This document shows, piece by piece, positions 50,994-60,225 of a stretch of DNA of 64,000 nucleotides; the stretch's first letter is position 1, and the number at the start of each line of letters is the position of its first letter. Under the pieces are notes generated by a model, which ran no database searches, was not told where the DNA came from, and was given only the letters and a program-made list of their open reading frames with translations. The position numbers and the translations under genes were made by a program. Source of the DNA: Streptomyces sp. ISL-96 (GTDB lineage Bacteria > Actinomycetota > Actinomycetes > Streptomycetales > Streptomycetaceae); contig NZ_JAGGPA010000039.1 of the NCBI RefSeq assembly GCF_018614035.1, positions 62,001-126,000 on the forward strand, given 5' to 3'.

Positions 50994-51623
50994 ATGGCCG
51001 TACACCTCCAGGGCTCGCTCTTCGACCAGGGGGACGAGATCGCACTCGGTCCGCTGAGCGGGCTGCGCCGTACGGAACTCGGGCACGGCGCCTGGATCGA
51101 CGTGCTCCCGCAGTGGGTATCGGGAGCGGACGCGCTCTTCGACGTACTGGCGCGCGAGGTCGACTGGCGCGCGGAGGAGCGCGTCATGTACGAGCGCGTG
51201 GTGGAGGTGCCGCGGCTGCTGTCGTTCTTCGGCGCGGAGGACCCGCTGCCGCACCCCAGCCTCGAAGAGGCCCGTACCGCACTGAGCGCGCACTACGCCG
51301 CCGAGCTCGGCGAGCCGTTCGTGACGGCGGGGCTGTGCCTCTACCGCGACGGGCGCGACAGTGTCGCCTGGCACGGCGACAGGACCGGCCGGGGCAGCAG
51401 CGAGGACACCATGGTCGCGATCGTCTCGCTGGGGGCGCCCCGGCAGCTGGCGCTGAGGCCACGGCACCGCGACTCGGCAACCGTGCACAAGCCACTCGGG
51501 CACGGCGACCTCATCGTCATGGGCGGCAGTTGTCAACGCACCTGGGAACACTCGATTCCCAAGACATCACGCGCCGTCGGGCCGCGCATCAGCGTGCAGT
51601 TCCGCCCACAGGGCGTCGGCTGA
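50994..51623 (+). CDS. Alpha-ketoglutarate-dependent dioxygenase AlkB
   Basis: 209 residues, double-stranded beta-helix dioxygenase. Iron-binding WHGD supplies His and Asp; the second His is in RTWEHSIPK; VGPRISVQFR gives the 2-oxoglutarate Arg. Repairs alkylated bases such as 1-methyladenine and 3-methylcytosine by oxidative demethylation. Monocistronic with a leaderless promoter. Gap of 83 bases to the S8 protease gene. Confidence 0.9.
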   Translation: MAVHLQGSLFDQGDEIALGPLSGLRRTELGHGAWIDVLPQWVSGADALFDVLAREVDWRAEERVMYERVVEVPRLLSFFGAEDPLPHPSLEEARTALSAHYAAELGEPFVTAGLCLYRDGRDSVAWHGDRTGRGSSEDTMVAIVSLGAPRQLALRPRHRDSATVHKPLGHGDLIVMGGSCQRTWEHSIPKTSRAVGPRISVQFRPQGVG

Positions 51624-51706
51624 GCATCTTTTGCGGTGCCCTTGCCCCGGACGGACAATAAGAGCACGGAACCGTACCCTTCCACCTCTCCCGTCCGGGA
51701 GCGCTC

Positions 51707-53479
51707 ATGGACCGAGACGACCTTGAGGCCGCGTTCTACGGGGAAGGTCCGTTTCCCGTTCCGTGGGCCACCGACTGCCCTGTGCGCTTCGACGCCTGGC
51801 TCGCGCTCGCCCAGCCGTCGCCGGACGGACCCGAGCGCCGCGAGGACCTGATCCTCGCGATCAACGAAGAGCACGGCGTACAGCGGGTCCTCCAGCACTT
51901 CAGAGAGCTGCACATGACTGACTGCCAGCCCGTCGCGGCCGGCAGCTTCGTGGCGGCGCGGCTGACGCTCGGTGAGGTGGTACGGGCGGTGCTTCCCATG
52001 ACGAACCTCCTCAGCCTCGTCCGCCTCGCGAAGGAACTCGCGGAACAACCGGAGCCAACAGGCATGGAGGCCGCCCTCCTGGGGCACTACAAGAGCCCGC
52101 CGACCAGCGACGTCCACGACAACATCGAACGGCGCGAGGAACGCAGCCGGCACCTCATGTGGTTCCTCAACCTGCTGCGAAAGGTTATCGCCGCGTCACA
52201 TCCGGAGCTGAGCCGCACGCCGGCGGACGAACCGGCCCTGACCGCGGCCATGGCCGACATGCTGGCGGCCGTCGCCCTGGAGTCGTCGGCGGCGCGGCCC
52301 GCGGACGCGCCGCCCAGAGGCGTCATCGACCGCAGGCAGCGACACCCGGTCACCTCCGTGACGACGAACCGTCAGGCCACGCCCGCGGTCGTCCGGTCCA
52401 GGTCCACGATCAAGGCCGACGCCGCCGAGCAGGTCTTCTCCGTCGACTGCGGCTCGATCGGCTGGGCCATCGTCGACAGTGGCATCGACGCCCGGCACCC
52501 CGCGTTCTACGACTGGGACACGGCCGCGACCCCCGCGCAGCAGCTGGCCTCACGCGTCAGCCGGGCCTTCAACTTCGTCGGCGTACGGGGAACCCTCTCC
52601 GCCGACGCGCTCGAGAACGGCCTCATCGACTGGTCCCGTGCCCTGTCGTACGTCGAAATGGAGCTCCCCACGCCGCAGAGTCGCGCGGTGCGGGCCGACA
52701 TGCCGTACACCACCCCGGGCGACCATCACGGCACGCACGTCGCGGGGATCCTCGGCGCCTGGTGGCCCGACCGTGAATTCCGTGGCATCTGCCCGCGGAT
52801 CCGGCTCTACGACTTCCGGGTCCTCGACGACACGGGTGAGGGCGACGAGTTCTCCATCGTTACGGCGCTCCAGGCCGTCCGGCACATCAACGAGCAGGCC
52901 GGCCGGTTCGTCATCGCCGGGGTCAACATCAGTCTTTCCGTACCGCATGACGTCGCGACCCACTCCACCGGATGGACGCCCGTATGCGTCGAATGCGACC
53001 GCCTGGCGCGATCGGGTGTCGTGGTCGTCGCAGCGGCCGGGAACGCCGGGTTCAGCGGGGCGATGCGCACGCTGGGCGCCGACTACCGCAGCATCAGCAT
53101 CTCCGATCCGGGCAACGCGGAGTCCGTCATCACCGTCGGATCGACCCATCGCAGCAACCCGCACCGCCACGGCGTCAGTTACTTCTCCAGCCGCGGCCCC
53201 ACGGGTGACGGCAGACCGAAACCCGACCTCCTGGCGCCGGGGGAGGACATCGACGGCCCCATTCCCGGAGGGGGCATCTCCGCGATGCACGGCACGAGCC
53301 AGGCGGCGGCGCACGTCAGCGGAGCCGCGGCGATGCTGCTGGCCCGCAACCGGGAGCTCCTGGGGCGGCCCGAGCGAGTGAAGCAAGTCCTGTGCTCGAC
53401 GGCGACGGACCTCGCCCGCGAGCGGGATTTCCAGGGACACGGCCTGGTCGATGTCCTTCGAGCGATGCAATCCGTCTGA
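51707..53479 (+). CDS. Intracellular S8 family serine protease with N-terminal extension
   Basis: 590 residues with no signal peptide. The first ~230 residues are helical and unlike known propeptides (DRDDLEAAFYGEG ... LPMTNLLSLVRLAKELAEQ); they may be an adaptor or effector-associated domain. The catalytic triad is Asp257 (AIVDSGI), His341 (HHGTHVAGI) and Ser531 (GTSQAAAH). SVPHD and AAAGNAG mark the oxyanion site. The MBL and patatin genes follow within 30 and -4 bases, suggesting a joint function inside the cell. Confidence 0.88.
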   Translation: MDRDDLEAAFYGEGPFPVPWATDCPVRFDAWLALAQPSPDGPERREDLILAINEEHGVQRVLQHFRELHMTDCQPVAAGSFVAARLTLGEVVRAVLPMTNLLSLVRLAKELAEQPEPTGMEAALLGHYKSPPTSDVHDNIERREERSRHLMWFLNLLRKVIAASHPELSRTPADEPALTAAMADMLAAVALESSAARPADAPPRGVIDRRQRHPVTSVTTNRQATPAVVRSRSTIKADAAEQVFSVDCGSIGWAIVDSGIDARHPAFYDWDTAATPAQQLASRVSRAFNFVGVRGTLSADALENGLIDWSRALSYVEMELPTPQSRAVRADMPYTTPGDHHGTHVAGILGAWWPDREFRGICPRIRLYDFRVLDDTGEGDEFSIVTALQAVRHINEQAGRFVIAGVNISLSVPHDVATHSTGWTPVCVECDRLARSGVVVVAAAGNAGFSGAMRTLGADYRSISISDPGNAESVITVGSTHRSNPHRHGVSYFSSRGPTGDGRPKPDLLAPGEDIDGPIPGGGISAMHGTSQAAAHVSGAAAMLLARNRELLGRPERVKQVLCSTATDLARERDFQGHGLVDVLRAMQSV

Positions 53480-53508
53480 GGCAGCAGCCTGGAAGGCAGG
53501 CCGCCACC

Positions 53509-54600
53509 ATGCTCACCTTCGATTTTCTCGACGCCCGTCACGGAGACTGCTTCCTCGTACGGTGGGGAACGCAAGAGGGCACGCCCGGCCGGCGCGTCAT
53601 GCTCGTCGACGGCGGTCCCCCCGGCGTCTACGAGGCGTCGCTGCGCGACCAGTTGGCGCAACTGACGCCCGACAGCGACGGCACCCCGAGGATCGACGTC
53701 GCCTGCCTCTCCCATGTCGACGACGATCACGCCGCCGGGCTGCTCAGGCTGCTCGCCGAAATGCGCCGGGCACGAAAGGACGAGCTTCCCGAGCCGTTCA
53801 CCGTCAAGCGGCTCTGGTTCAACTCGGTGGAGGAACTCGTCGACCGGCGGGCCCCCGGACTGAGCGCGTCCGTCCAGCCGCTCATCGAAAGCGCGATGAC
53901 CAACAGTGGCGCCGTGAGAGCGAGTTACGGGCAGGGGCGCGCCATCCGGGACGAGGCGACGGCGCTGGGCCTGGCCGGAAACCCGCTGTTCGACGGGCCG
54001 CTGACCGAGGGCGCCGAAACGACGCTCGACGACCTCCACGTCACCGTCGTCGCCCCCGACGAGGTGGCCCTGGAACAACTGGAGAAGCGCTGGCGAGAGG
54101 CGAAGAAGCGCGGCGACCCCGAGGTCATCTCGGCGTCGTACACGGACGGCTCGGTGCCGAACCTGTCGAGCATCGTCCTGCTGATCAGGCACGACGGCCG
54201 CACCGCGCTGCTCACCGGCGACGCCCGCGGGGACCGCATACTCACCGGACTTCGTGACAGCGGCCTGCTCACCGACTCCGAGCCGCTCCACGTCGACCTG
54301 CTGAAACTCCCGCACCACGGCAGCGAACGCAATGTGGAACGCGACTTCTTCGAGAACGTGCGGGCCGACCACTACGTGGTGTCGGCCGACGGAATCAGGC
54401 ACCACCATCCCCACGAGGACACCCTGAGATGGCTCGTCGAGTCCCGCGATGAGGACGATGAGTACGTCATCCACCTGACCAACGACATCGCCTTCGCCAC
54501 CGACGCGCTCACCGCCCTGGGGAAGAGGCGGAGTTTCGAAGTCGACGTGCGGCCGGCCACGGATCCCGCGCTCGTCATAGAGGTAGGTGAAGAGTCATGA
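53509..54600 (+). CDS. MBL-fold hydrolase, ComEC-like
   Basis: 363 residues. Metallo-beta-lactamase signature SHVDDDH (H69, D71, D73, H74 positions) plus LPHHGSERN downstream. The N-terminus FDFLDARHGDCFLVRWG and the GDA(R)GDRI segment match the stand-alone ComEC/Rec2-like hydrolase subgroup, which acts on nucleic acids or nucleotides. GGAAGG precedes ATG 53509. ATGA overlap with the patatin gene. Cytoplasmic. Confidence 0.85.
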   Translation: MLTFDFLDARHGDCFLVRWGTQEGTPGRRVMLVDGGPPGVYEASLRDQLAQLTPDSDGTPRIDVACLSHVDDDHAAGLLRLLAEMRRARKDELPEPFTVKRLWFNSVEELVDRRAPGLSASVQPLIESAMTNSGAVRASYGQGRAIRDEATALGLAGNPLFDGPLTEGAETTLDDLHVTVVAPDEVALEQLEKRWREAKKRGDPEVISASYTDGSVPNLSSIVLLIRHDGRTALLTGDARGDRILTGLRDSGLLTDSEPLHVDLLKLPHHGSERNVERDFFENVRADHYVVSADGIRHHHPHEDTLRWLVESRDEDDEYVIHLTNDIAFATDALTALGKRRSFEVDVRPATDPALVIEVGEES

Positions 54601-55834
54601 GCCCGGCCAAGGACCCCTCCCGCGGCACGTGGGTCGTGGACTCTCCCGCCGTGGGTACGGGTCTGCAGGCGCGGCCGTGCGGCGACACGCTCCGCCCCGC
54701 CGAACCGCCCGCCGCGGCGCGGCCGGTCGCGGTCACCCTCTCCGGAGGCGGCTTCAGGGCCACGCTCTCCGCACTGGGTTTCGTACGCCTGCTGGCCGGC
54801 GCCGGGCTGCTGCCCAGCCTGCGGTACGCCTCGTCGGTGTCCGGAGGCTCGGTCGCCAACGGGTTCCTCGCCACCGCCTGGCCGGGGCTGAGGGAGCGGG
54901 GCTTCACGGCGGAGGCGGTCGACGAACTCGTCGTGAATCCCGTCGTGGAGCGCGTCTCCTCCCGGTCGTTGAAGAGGGCGATCGTCCGGGGCCTGTGGCG
55001 GACGCTGGGCCCGACGAACCGCACCGAAGTCCTGGCCAGGCGTCTGGACGAGTGGTTCTTCGACGGGATCGAGCTGAAGGACCTGGACCCGTGAGTGCGC
55101 TGGATCTTCAACGCGGCGAACCTCACCACCGGCGCCCGGTTCACCTTCGAACGCGATGTCTTCGGCGACTACACGACCGGACTGGCCCCGACCTCGGCTG
55201 CCGGACCGGGGCTGAAGCTGAGTCTCGCCGTGGCGGCCTCGGCCGCCGTTCCCGGCGCCTTCCCGCCCGTGGTTCTGGACGCCGCCCACTTCCCGTGCGC
55301 CACGCACCCGCCCGCCCTGCTGGACGGAGGAACGTACGACAACACAGGCCTGGAGGCCATCGACAGCGAACGCTACCGGCACGCCTTCCTGCTCGTCCTC
55401 AACGCCGGAGGCCTCCTGCGGCCCGGCGTGTACGGCCGCATTCCGGTCATCCGCGACCTCGCCCGCGCGAACTCCCTGCTGTACCGGCAGAGCACCGCGC
55501 TGCGGACCCGGGCGATCGTCGAGCGCTTCCAGCGGGACCAACGTGGCGACGGACAGGGGGAACCGCCGTCACCCGGCGCCCGTCGCGGAGTCCTGGTCGG
55601 GCTGGCCACCGACTTCCCGGCGGACGGCTCGGAGCCGCTCGGTCAGTGGCGCGACGCGTTCGAGGAGCACCGGAGTTTCGACGGCCGGGACCTGGCGCTC
55701 GTGCCGACCGGCTCGACCCGGGCCTGTGCCGGGCGCTGGTCTACCGGGGCTGGTGGCTGGCGGGCGCCGGGCTCGCCGCCTTCCACCCACAGTTGCTGCC
55801 GGACCCGGCATCGCTCGTACCGCCCCCACTGTGA
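54597..55834 (+). pseudogene. Patatin-like phospholipase disrupted by a stop codon and a frameshift
   Basis: Patatin motifs are all present: oxyanion loop GGGFR (residues 50-54), nucleophile Ser82 in VSGGS, and the catalytic Asp in LLDGGTYDN. The frame is broken twice. TGA at 55092 (codon 166) falls in-frame between LKDLDP and VRWIFNAANL; CGA would restore it. Near 55705 a one-base loss shifts the end, whose true tail LCRALVYRGWWLAGAGLAAF lies in another frame. The catalytic Ser and Asp end up on separate products. Confidence 0.82.
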
Positions 55835-55844
55835 CGGCCGTTGT

Positions 55845-56675
55845 TCAGTCGCGCTCGCGCGCCTCGATGCGGAAGTCGAACGCCGCCGTCCCCGGGTCCA
55901 GCGCCGTCGCCCCGCCGTCGACCGTGAGCGTCGCGCCGTTGACGTACGACGCGGCGGGCGAGAGCAGCCAGGCGATCGCCTCGGCGACCTCACGCGGTTC
56001 GCCGGGGCGCCCCCCGGGCAGCAACCGGGTCGCCTCCTCGTACGCCGCTTCGACGGCGCCCTCGCCCCCCTGGCCCTCCCCGAGGCCCGCCTCCTGCGCG
56101 AACCGCGCCATCCGCCGGTCGGCCATCTCGGTACGCACCCAGCTGGGGCACACCGTGTTGGCGCGCAGACCGTGGCGCCCGTAGTCGACGGCGAGGGAAC
56201 GGCAGAGCTGAAGCAGAGCCGCCTTGGACGTGGCGTACGCGGCGTTGCCGACGCCGTTGCGCAGCGCGGCCACCGAGGCGACCGCGACGACCGCGCCCCG
56301 TGCCTGAAGCAGGTGCGGGAGCGCGGCGCGCAGGAGGAGGAAGGGGCCGTTGAGATTGGTGCGCATGACGGTCTCCCAGTCCTCGACCGACAGATCGCCC
56401 ACGGCTCCCGAGCGCCCGATCCCGGCGTTGAGTACGAGCCCGTCGAGCCGCCCGTACGCGGTGATGGCCGCGTCCACGAGGTCGCGTACGGCGTCCGGGT
56501 CGGCGGTGTCGGACGAGTGCGCCAGGGCTCCGGTCTCCTCGGCGAGGAGCCGCAGCGGCTCCGGCCGGCGTCCGGAGACGACCACGTGGTGCCCGGCCTC
56601 ACGGAGCAGCCGGGCGGTGGCCGCGCCGATGCCCGTACCCCCGCCGGTCACGATGACAACTCGCTGATCCGCCAT
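55845..56675 (-). CDS. Short-chain dehydrogenase/reductase
   Basis: 276 residues, classical SDR. TGxxxGIG is TGGGTGIG; NAG is in LNAGIGRSG; catalytic Ser/Tyr/Lys appear in VASVAAL and YATSKAA; C-terminal SPAASYVNGATLTVDGG. Uses NAD(P)H; substrate unknown. Convergent with the patatin pseudogene, 10 bases apart. Confidence 0.92.
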   Translation of the reverse strand: MADQRVVIVTGGGTGIGAATARLLREAGHHVVVSGRRPEPLRLLAEETGALAHSSDTADPDAVRDLVDAAITAYGRLDGLVLNAGIGRSGAVGDLSVEDWETVMRTNLNGPFLLLRAALPHLLQARGAVVAVASVAALRNGVGNAAYATSKAALLQLCRSLAVDYGRHGLRANTVCPSWVRTEMADRRMARFAQEAGLGEGQGGEGAVEAAYEEATRLLPGGRPGEPREVAEAIAWLLSPAASYVNGATLTVDGGATALDPGTAAFDFRIEARERD

Positions 56676-56870
56676 GGTCGTTCGGCCCTTCGTCGTCGTC
56701 GCGCACGCTCCGCCTGATCATAGGCGGGCGGGCCGCTCCCGTGCGGATCCGGGCCGCTCCGGCATCCGATGGAGGCATTTCCCGCCGTACGCCCCGTGCC
56801 GGCCACCACCCGGCCGTACCGTGAGGACGTCTTCGTCGGAGATCTTGCCGCTGGGAGGGTACGCAAGCCC

Positions 56871-59288
56871 ATGGAAGCTGTGGTTCCACGGCAGCGCGCC
56901 GTGTCCGGCCGGATTCCGCTCGCCGTAGTCGTGGTGGGCGGTGACGGCCTCGTCTCGCACTGGAGTTCCGGCGCGCACCGGCTCTTCGGCCACCGCAGAC
57001 AGGACGCCGTGGGGGCCCTCGCCGCCGACCTGCTGCCGGTTTCCGGCGCTTTGACCGCGCTCTACGAGTACGACGACTTCGCCGACCAGCTCACGGCCGG
57101 GCGTGCCAAGTGCCCCCGGCCGGACGGTGGTTCGCAGCAGGGTGCCGATTCCGGTTCGCTGGACGTGCTGTGGTGGGCGTACCCGCTGGCCGGACCGGGG
57201 CCGGAGCGGCTGCTGGTGCTGGCCGCCGACGCCTCCCGGCTCGGCGACGACGGGGACCCGCACGAGCGGGTCGCTCCCGGTTTCGCGCTGCACACCGAGT
57301 TTCCCGGGGCGGGCCTGCTCGCCGAGCGGCTGCCCGACATCCTTCCCCACATGGGGCCGGCCACGGCGGGCCGGATCGTGTCGCAGGTGCTCGAACTGGG
57401 CTACCCGGTCCTGGAGATCAGCACGTACGAACGCGTCCCGGTGACACCCGACTGGGGCGTGCCGAAGCACCGCGAGCGCCGGACACGGACGGCCCCAGTG
57501 CGCGGCGGCGGCCCGGCGGACCTCGGAAGGCCACCCATTGACGCGGACCTGGACAAGGACCTCGACCTTGAGTACGCCGCCGTCCGGGAGCGGCTGGAGT
57601 TCCTCAACGAGGTGAGCGGCCGCATCGGCAGCTCGCTCGACCTGGCCCGGACGATCCGCGAGGTCACCAGCGCCGCCGTGCCCCGCTTCGCGGACTTCGC
57701 GGGCACCCACCTGCGGGTCCAGATCCTCGCCGGCGAAGGGTTCCCGGACGGTCCGCCGGACGTGAACACCGACTGGCGCCGGGTATGGGTCGAGCACAAC
57801 GACGAGCCGGGCCGCTGGGACGACACCGTCCCCGTCGGGGAGGAGATGACCTTTCCCGAGCAGACCCCGTTCTTCCAGTGCATGGTGACGGGCGAACCGG
57901 TGCTCCTGCCCCGCATCGGCAACGACCTGAGCGAGCGCATCTCCGCCCAGTTCGAGAAGCGGGACCTGCGCCCCCTGATCGGCGGCCGGTCGCTGCTCGT
58001 CGTACCGCTCACGGCGCGCAGGGTGGTGCTCGGGTTCACGGTGCTGATGCGCCGCCCCGGCCGTGAGCCGTTCACCGACATGGACCGTCGAACCGGCGCC
58101 GAGCTCGCCGCCCGGGCCGGACTCGTCCTGGACAACGCGCGCATGTACGCGTACCAGCAGCAGGTCGCCGAGACGCTGCAGGAAAGCATGCTCCCGCAGG
58201 TCGAACCCCGCATGGCCGGCTGCGACGTCGCCACCCGCTATCTGCCGGGCACCGCGCTGGGCCGGGTCGGAGGCGACTGGTTCGACACCATCCGGCTCCC
58301 CGGCTCCCGTACCGCGCTGGTCGTCGGGGACGTGATGGGGCACGGGCTGAACGCGGCGGCCATGATGGGCCAGCTGCGCACAGCGGTACACACCATGGCC
58401 GTACTGGACATCCCGCCGGCGCAGCTGCTGCGCAAGCTCGACGATCTGGCTCACCAGCTCGGCGACCACTATCTCGCCACCTGCCTGTACGCCGTCTACG
58501 ATCCGGTCGCGGGTGAGCTGCTGATCTCCAGTGCCGGGCATCTGCCTCCCGTTCTCGTACGCGCCGAGAGTGGCCGCGGCGAGCTGATCGACGTGCCCGG
58601 CGGCGCCCTGATCGGCCTCGGGGGCGTGCCGTTCGCCACCGCCCGGGTGAGTGTGTCGCCGGGCGACCGGCTGGTGCTGTGCACGGACGGGCTGGTCGAG
58701 GTGCGCGGTGAGGACATCGGAACCGGCCTGGCGGCGCTGTGCGAATCGGCGGCGCACCCGGCCGCCTCCATGGACGAGGCGTGCGACACCATCATCCGGG
58801 CGCTGGCCGTGTCGACGGCCGGGGAGAGTGGCGGGCGCAAGGACGACATCGCGCTGCTGATGGCCCGCCTGAACGGTATGCCACCCGAGGACATGACGAC
58901 GTGGCAGCTGGCTCCGACGGCCGCCGACGTGCGGCGGGCCCGGCAGCTCGTGGACGCCCAACTGGCGCGGTGGGGGCTGCCGGAGCTGGCCGACACCACC
59001 CTGCTGCTGGTCAGCGAGGTCGTCACGAACGCGGTCCGGCATGCGGGAGGCCGTCCGGTGGGGCTGCGTCTGGTGCGCGCGGACACGTTGCTGTGCGAGG
59101 TCTCCGACGAGGAGCACACGCTGCCCGTACTGCGGGAGGCGGGTCCGGACGAGGAGTGCGGGCGCGGTCTGCGGCTGGTGAGCCGGCTCGCCGACAGGTG
59201 GGGGGCGAGTCACATGGGGCGCGGCAAAGTGGTCTGGTTCGAGCAGCCCCTGCCACCCGGAGCGCGCTCAGGCGTGCGCGACGGATGA
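56871..59288 (+). CDS. PAS-GAF-PP2C(SpoIIE)-HATPase regulator
   Basis: 805 residues from ATG 56871 (GGGAGGG 11 bases upstream; ATG 56769 adds 34 residues without domain character). Order: PAS (~15-120), GAF (~235-420), SpoIIE-type phosphatase (GGDWFD, GDVMGHG, CTDGLVE, KDDIALL; ~455-660), and HATPase (SEVVTNAVRHA, GRGLRLVSRLADRWG; ~670-790). It joins phosphatase and anti-sigma kinase activities of partner-switching systems in one protein. A second gene of the same architecture lies at 60226-62625. Confidence 0.9.
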   Translation: MEAVVPRQRAVSGRIPLAVVVVGGDGLVSHWSSGAHRLFGHRRQDAVGALAADLLPVSGALTALYEYDDFADQLTAGRAKCPRPDGGSQQGADSGSLDVLWWAYPLAGPGPERLLVLAADASRLGDDGDPHERVAPGFALHTEFPGAGLLAERLPDILPHMGPATAGRIVSQVLELGYPVLEISTYERVPVTPDWGVPKHRERRTRTAPVRGGGPADLGRPPIDADLDKDLDLEYAAVRERLEFLNEVSGRIGSSLDLARTIREVTSAAVPRFADFAGTHLRVQILAGEGFPDGPPDVNTDWRRVWVEHNDEPGRWDDTVPVGEEMTFPEQTPFFQCMVTGEPVLLPRIGNDLSERISAQFEKRDLRPLIGGRSLLVVPLTARRVVLGFTVLMRRPGREPFTDMDRRTGAELAARAGLVLDNARMYAYQQQVAETLQESMLPQVEPRMAGCDVATRYLPGTALGRVGGDWFDTIRLPGSRTALVVGDVMGHGLNAAAMMGQLRTAVHTMAVLDIPPAQLLRKLDDLAHQLGDHYLATCLYAVYDPVAGELLISSAGHLPPVLVRAESGRGELIDVPGGALIGLGGVPFATARVSVSPGDRLVLCTDGLVEVRGEDIGTGLAALCESAAHPAASMDEACDTIIRALAVSTAGESGGRKDDIALLMARLNGMPPEDMTTWQLAPTAADVRRARQLVDAQLARWGLPELADTTLLLVSEVVTNAVRHAGGRPVGLRLVRADTLLCEVSDEEHTLPVLREAGPDEECGRGLRLVSRLADRWGASHMGRGKVVWFEQPLPPGARSGVRDG

Positions 59289-59405
59289 CTGCCGCGCGGG
59301 GTGTCGGGACGGCGGGGTGTCGGGGACGGCGGTATCGGGGTAAGGAACGGGCGCGAGGCCTGTCCGTTCCGTCTGTCCGTCTGTACGCACCACCGGGGGC
59401 ATCCG

Positions 59406-60128
59406 ATGACTCTTGCCGGACGATACGTGCACGCGTGGGAGAGCTACTGGGGGGACACCCCGGACACTCCCGGTGAAGCGATCTGGGACAGCGATCCGTC
59501 CCTGACGGCCGCACCCCACCTGGAGCTGTTCGCCCCGCACGTCGACGCGGCATTACCCGTGGTCGACGTCGGATGCGGGAACGGGACACAGACCCGTTAT
59601 CTGGCACGCCACTTCTCGCGGGCGGTGGGCGTCGACATATCCCACGCGGCGGTGGCCCACGCGCGGCGCGCGGACACCGCGAACGCGGTCGAGTTCAGGC
59701 AGCTCAACGCGGCCGACCCGGCGGCCGTGCACGAGTTGCACAAGCGGCTCGGCGACAGCAACGTCTACCTGCGGGCCGTCATCCACCAGAGCGAGCCGCC
59801 GGACCGGCCCCTGATCGCGGCGGCGGTCGCGGAGCTGGTGGGGCAGCGGGGGCGTGCCTTCGTGGTGGAACTGACCGCCGAGGCGAAGACCGTACTGCGG
59901 GATCTCATGCGGGAGCCGGGCGGACCGCCGCCGAAGCTGGCACGGGTCTTCGCGCACGGACTGAAACCGGCGGAGTCCGAGGACCGCGAAATACCGCGAC
60001 TTCTGCGCGCGTCGGGGCTCACCGTCCTGGTGGACGGCCGTATCACCCTCGCCCAGACGGAGTTCCGGGCGGACGGCACCCGCATAGAGCTGCCCGCGCA
60101 GTGGCTGATCGTGGGGCGTACTGGCTGA
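59406..60128 (+). CDS. SAM-dependent methyltransferase
   Basis: 240 residues, class I methyltransferase. Motif I VVDVGCGNGTQTRYLARHF binds SAM; VGVDIS is motif II. C-terminal residues VLVDGRITLAQTEFR. No substrate signature. ATG 59406 lies between the two PP2C genes on the same strand. It may modify a small molecule in the same regulatory setting, or be unrelated. Confidence 0.85.
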   Translation: MTLAGRYVHAWESYWGDTPDTPGEAIWDSDPSLTAAPHLELFAPHVDAALPVVDVGCGNGTQTRYLARHFSRAVGVDISHAAVAHARRADTANAVEFRQLNAADPAAVHELHKRLGDSNVYLRAVIHQSEPPDRPLIAAAVAELVGQRGRAFVVELTAEAKTVLRDLMREPGGPPPKLARVFAHGLKPAESEDREIPRLLRASGLTVLVDGRITLAQTEFRADGTRIELPAQWLIVGRTG

Positions 60129-60225
60129 GAATGCCCTGCGGCTGCCGTTGCGTGGGCGTACCGCGGTTGTGCCGGCCCTGGGCACGGCGGATTCTGTAGG
60201 TGATGAACCGGGCTGGTGTGGCGCC

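Noticed and set aside
55092..55094. In-frame TGA in the patatin gene as selenocysteine or programmed readthrough
   Set aside because: No SECIS-like hairpin is evident, Sec is not expected in patatins, and a second frameshift later in the gene points to decay.
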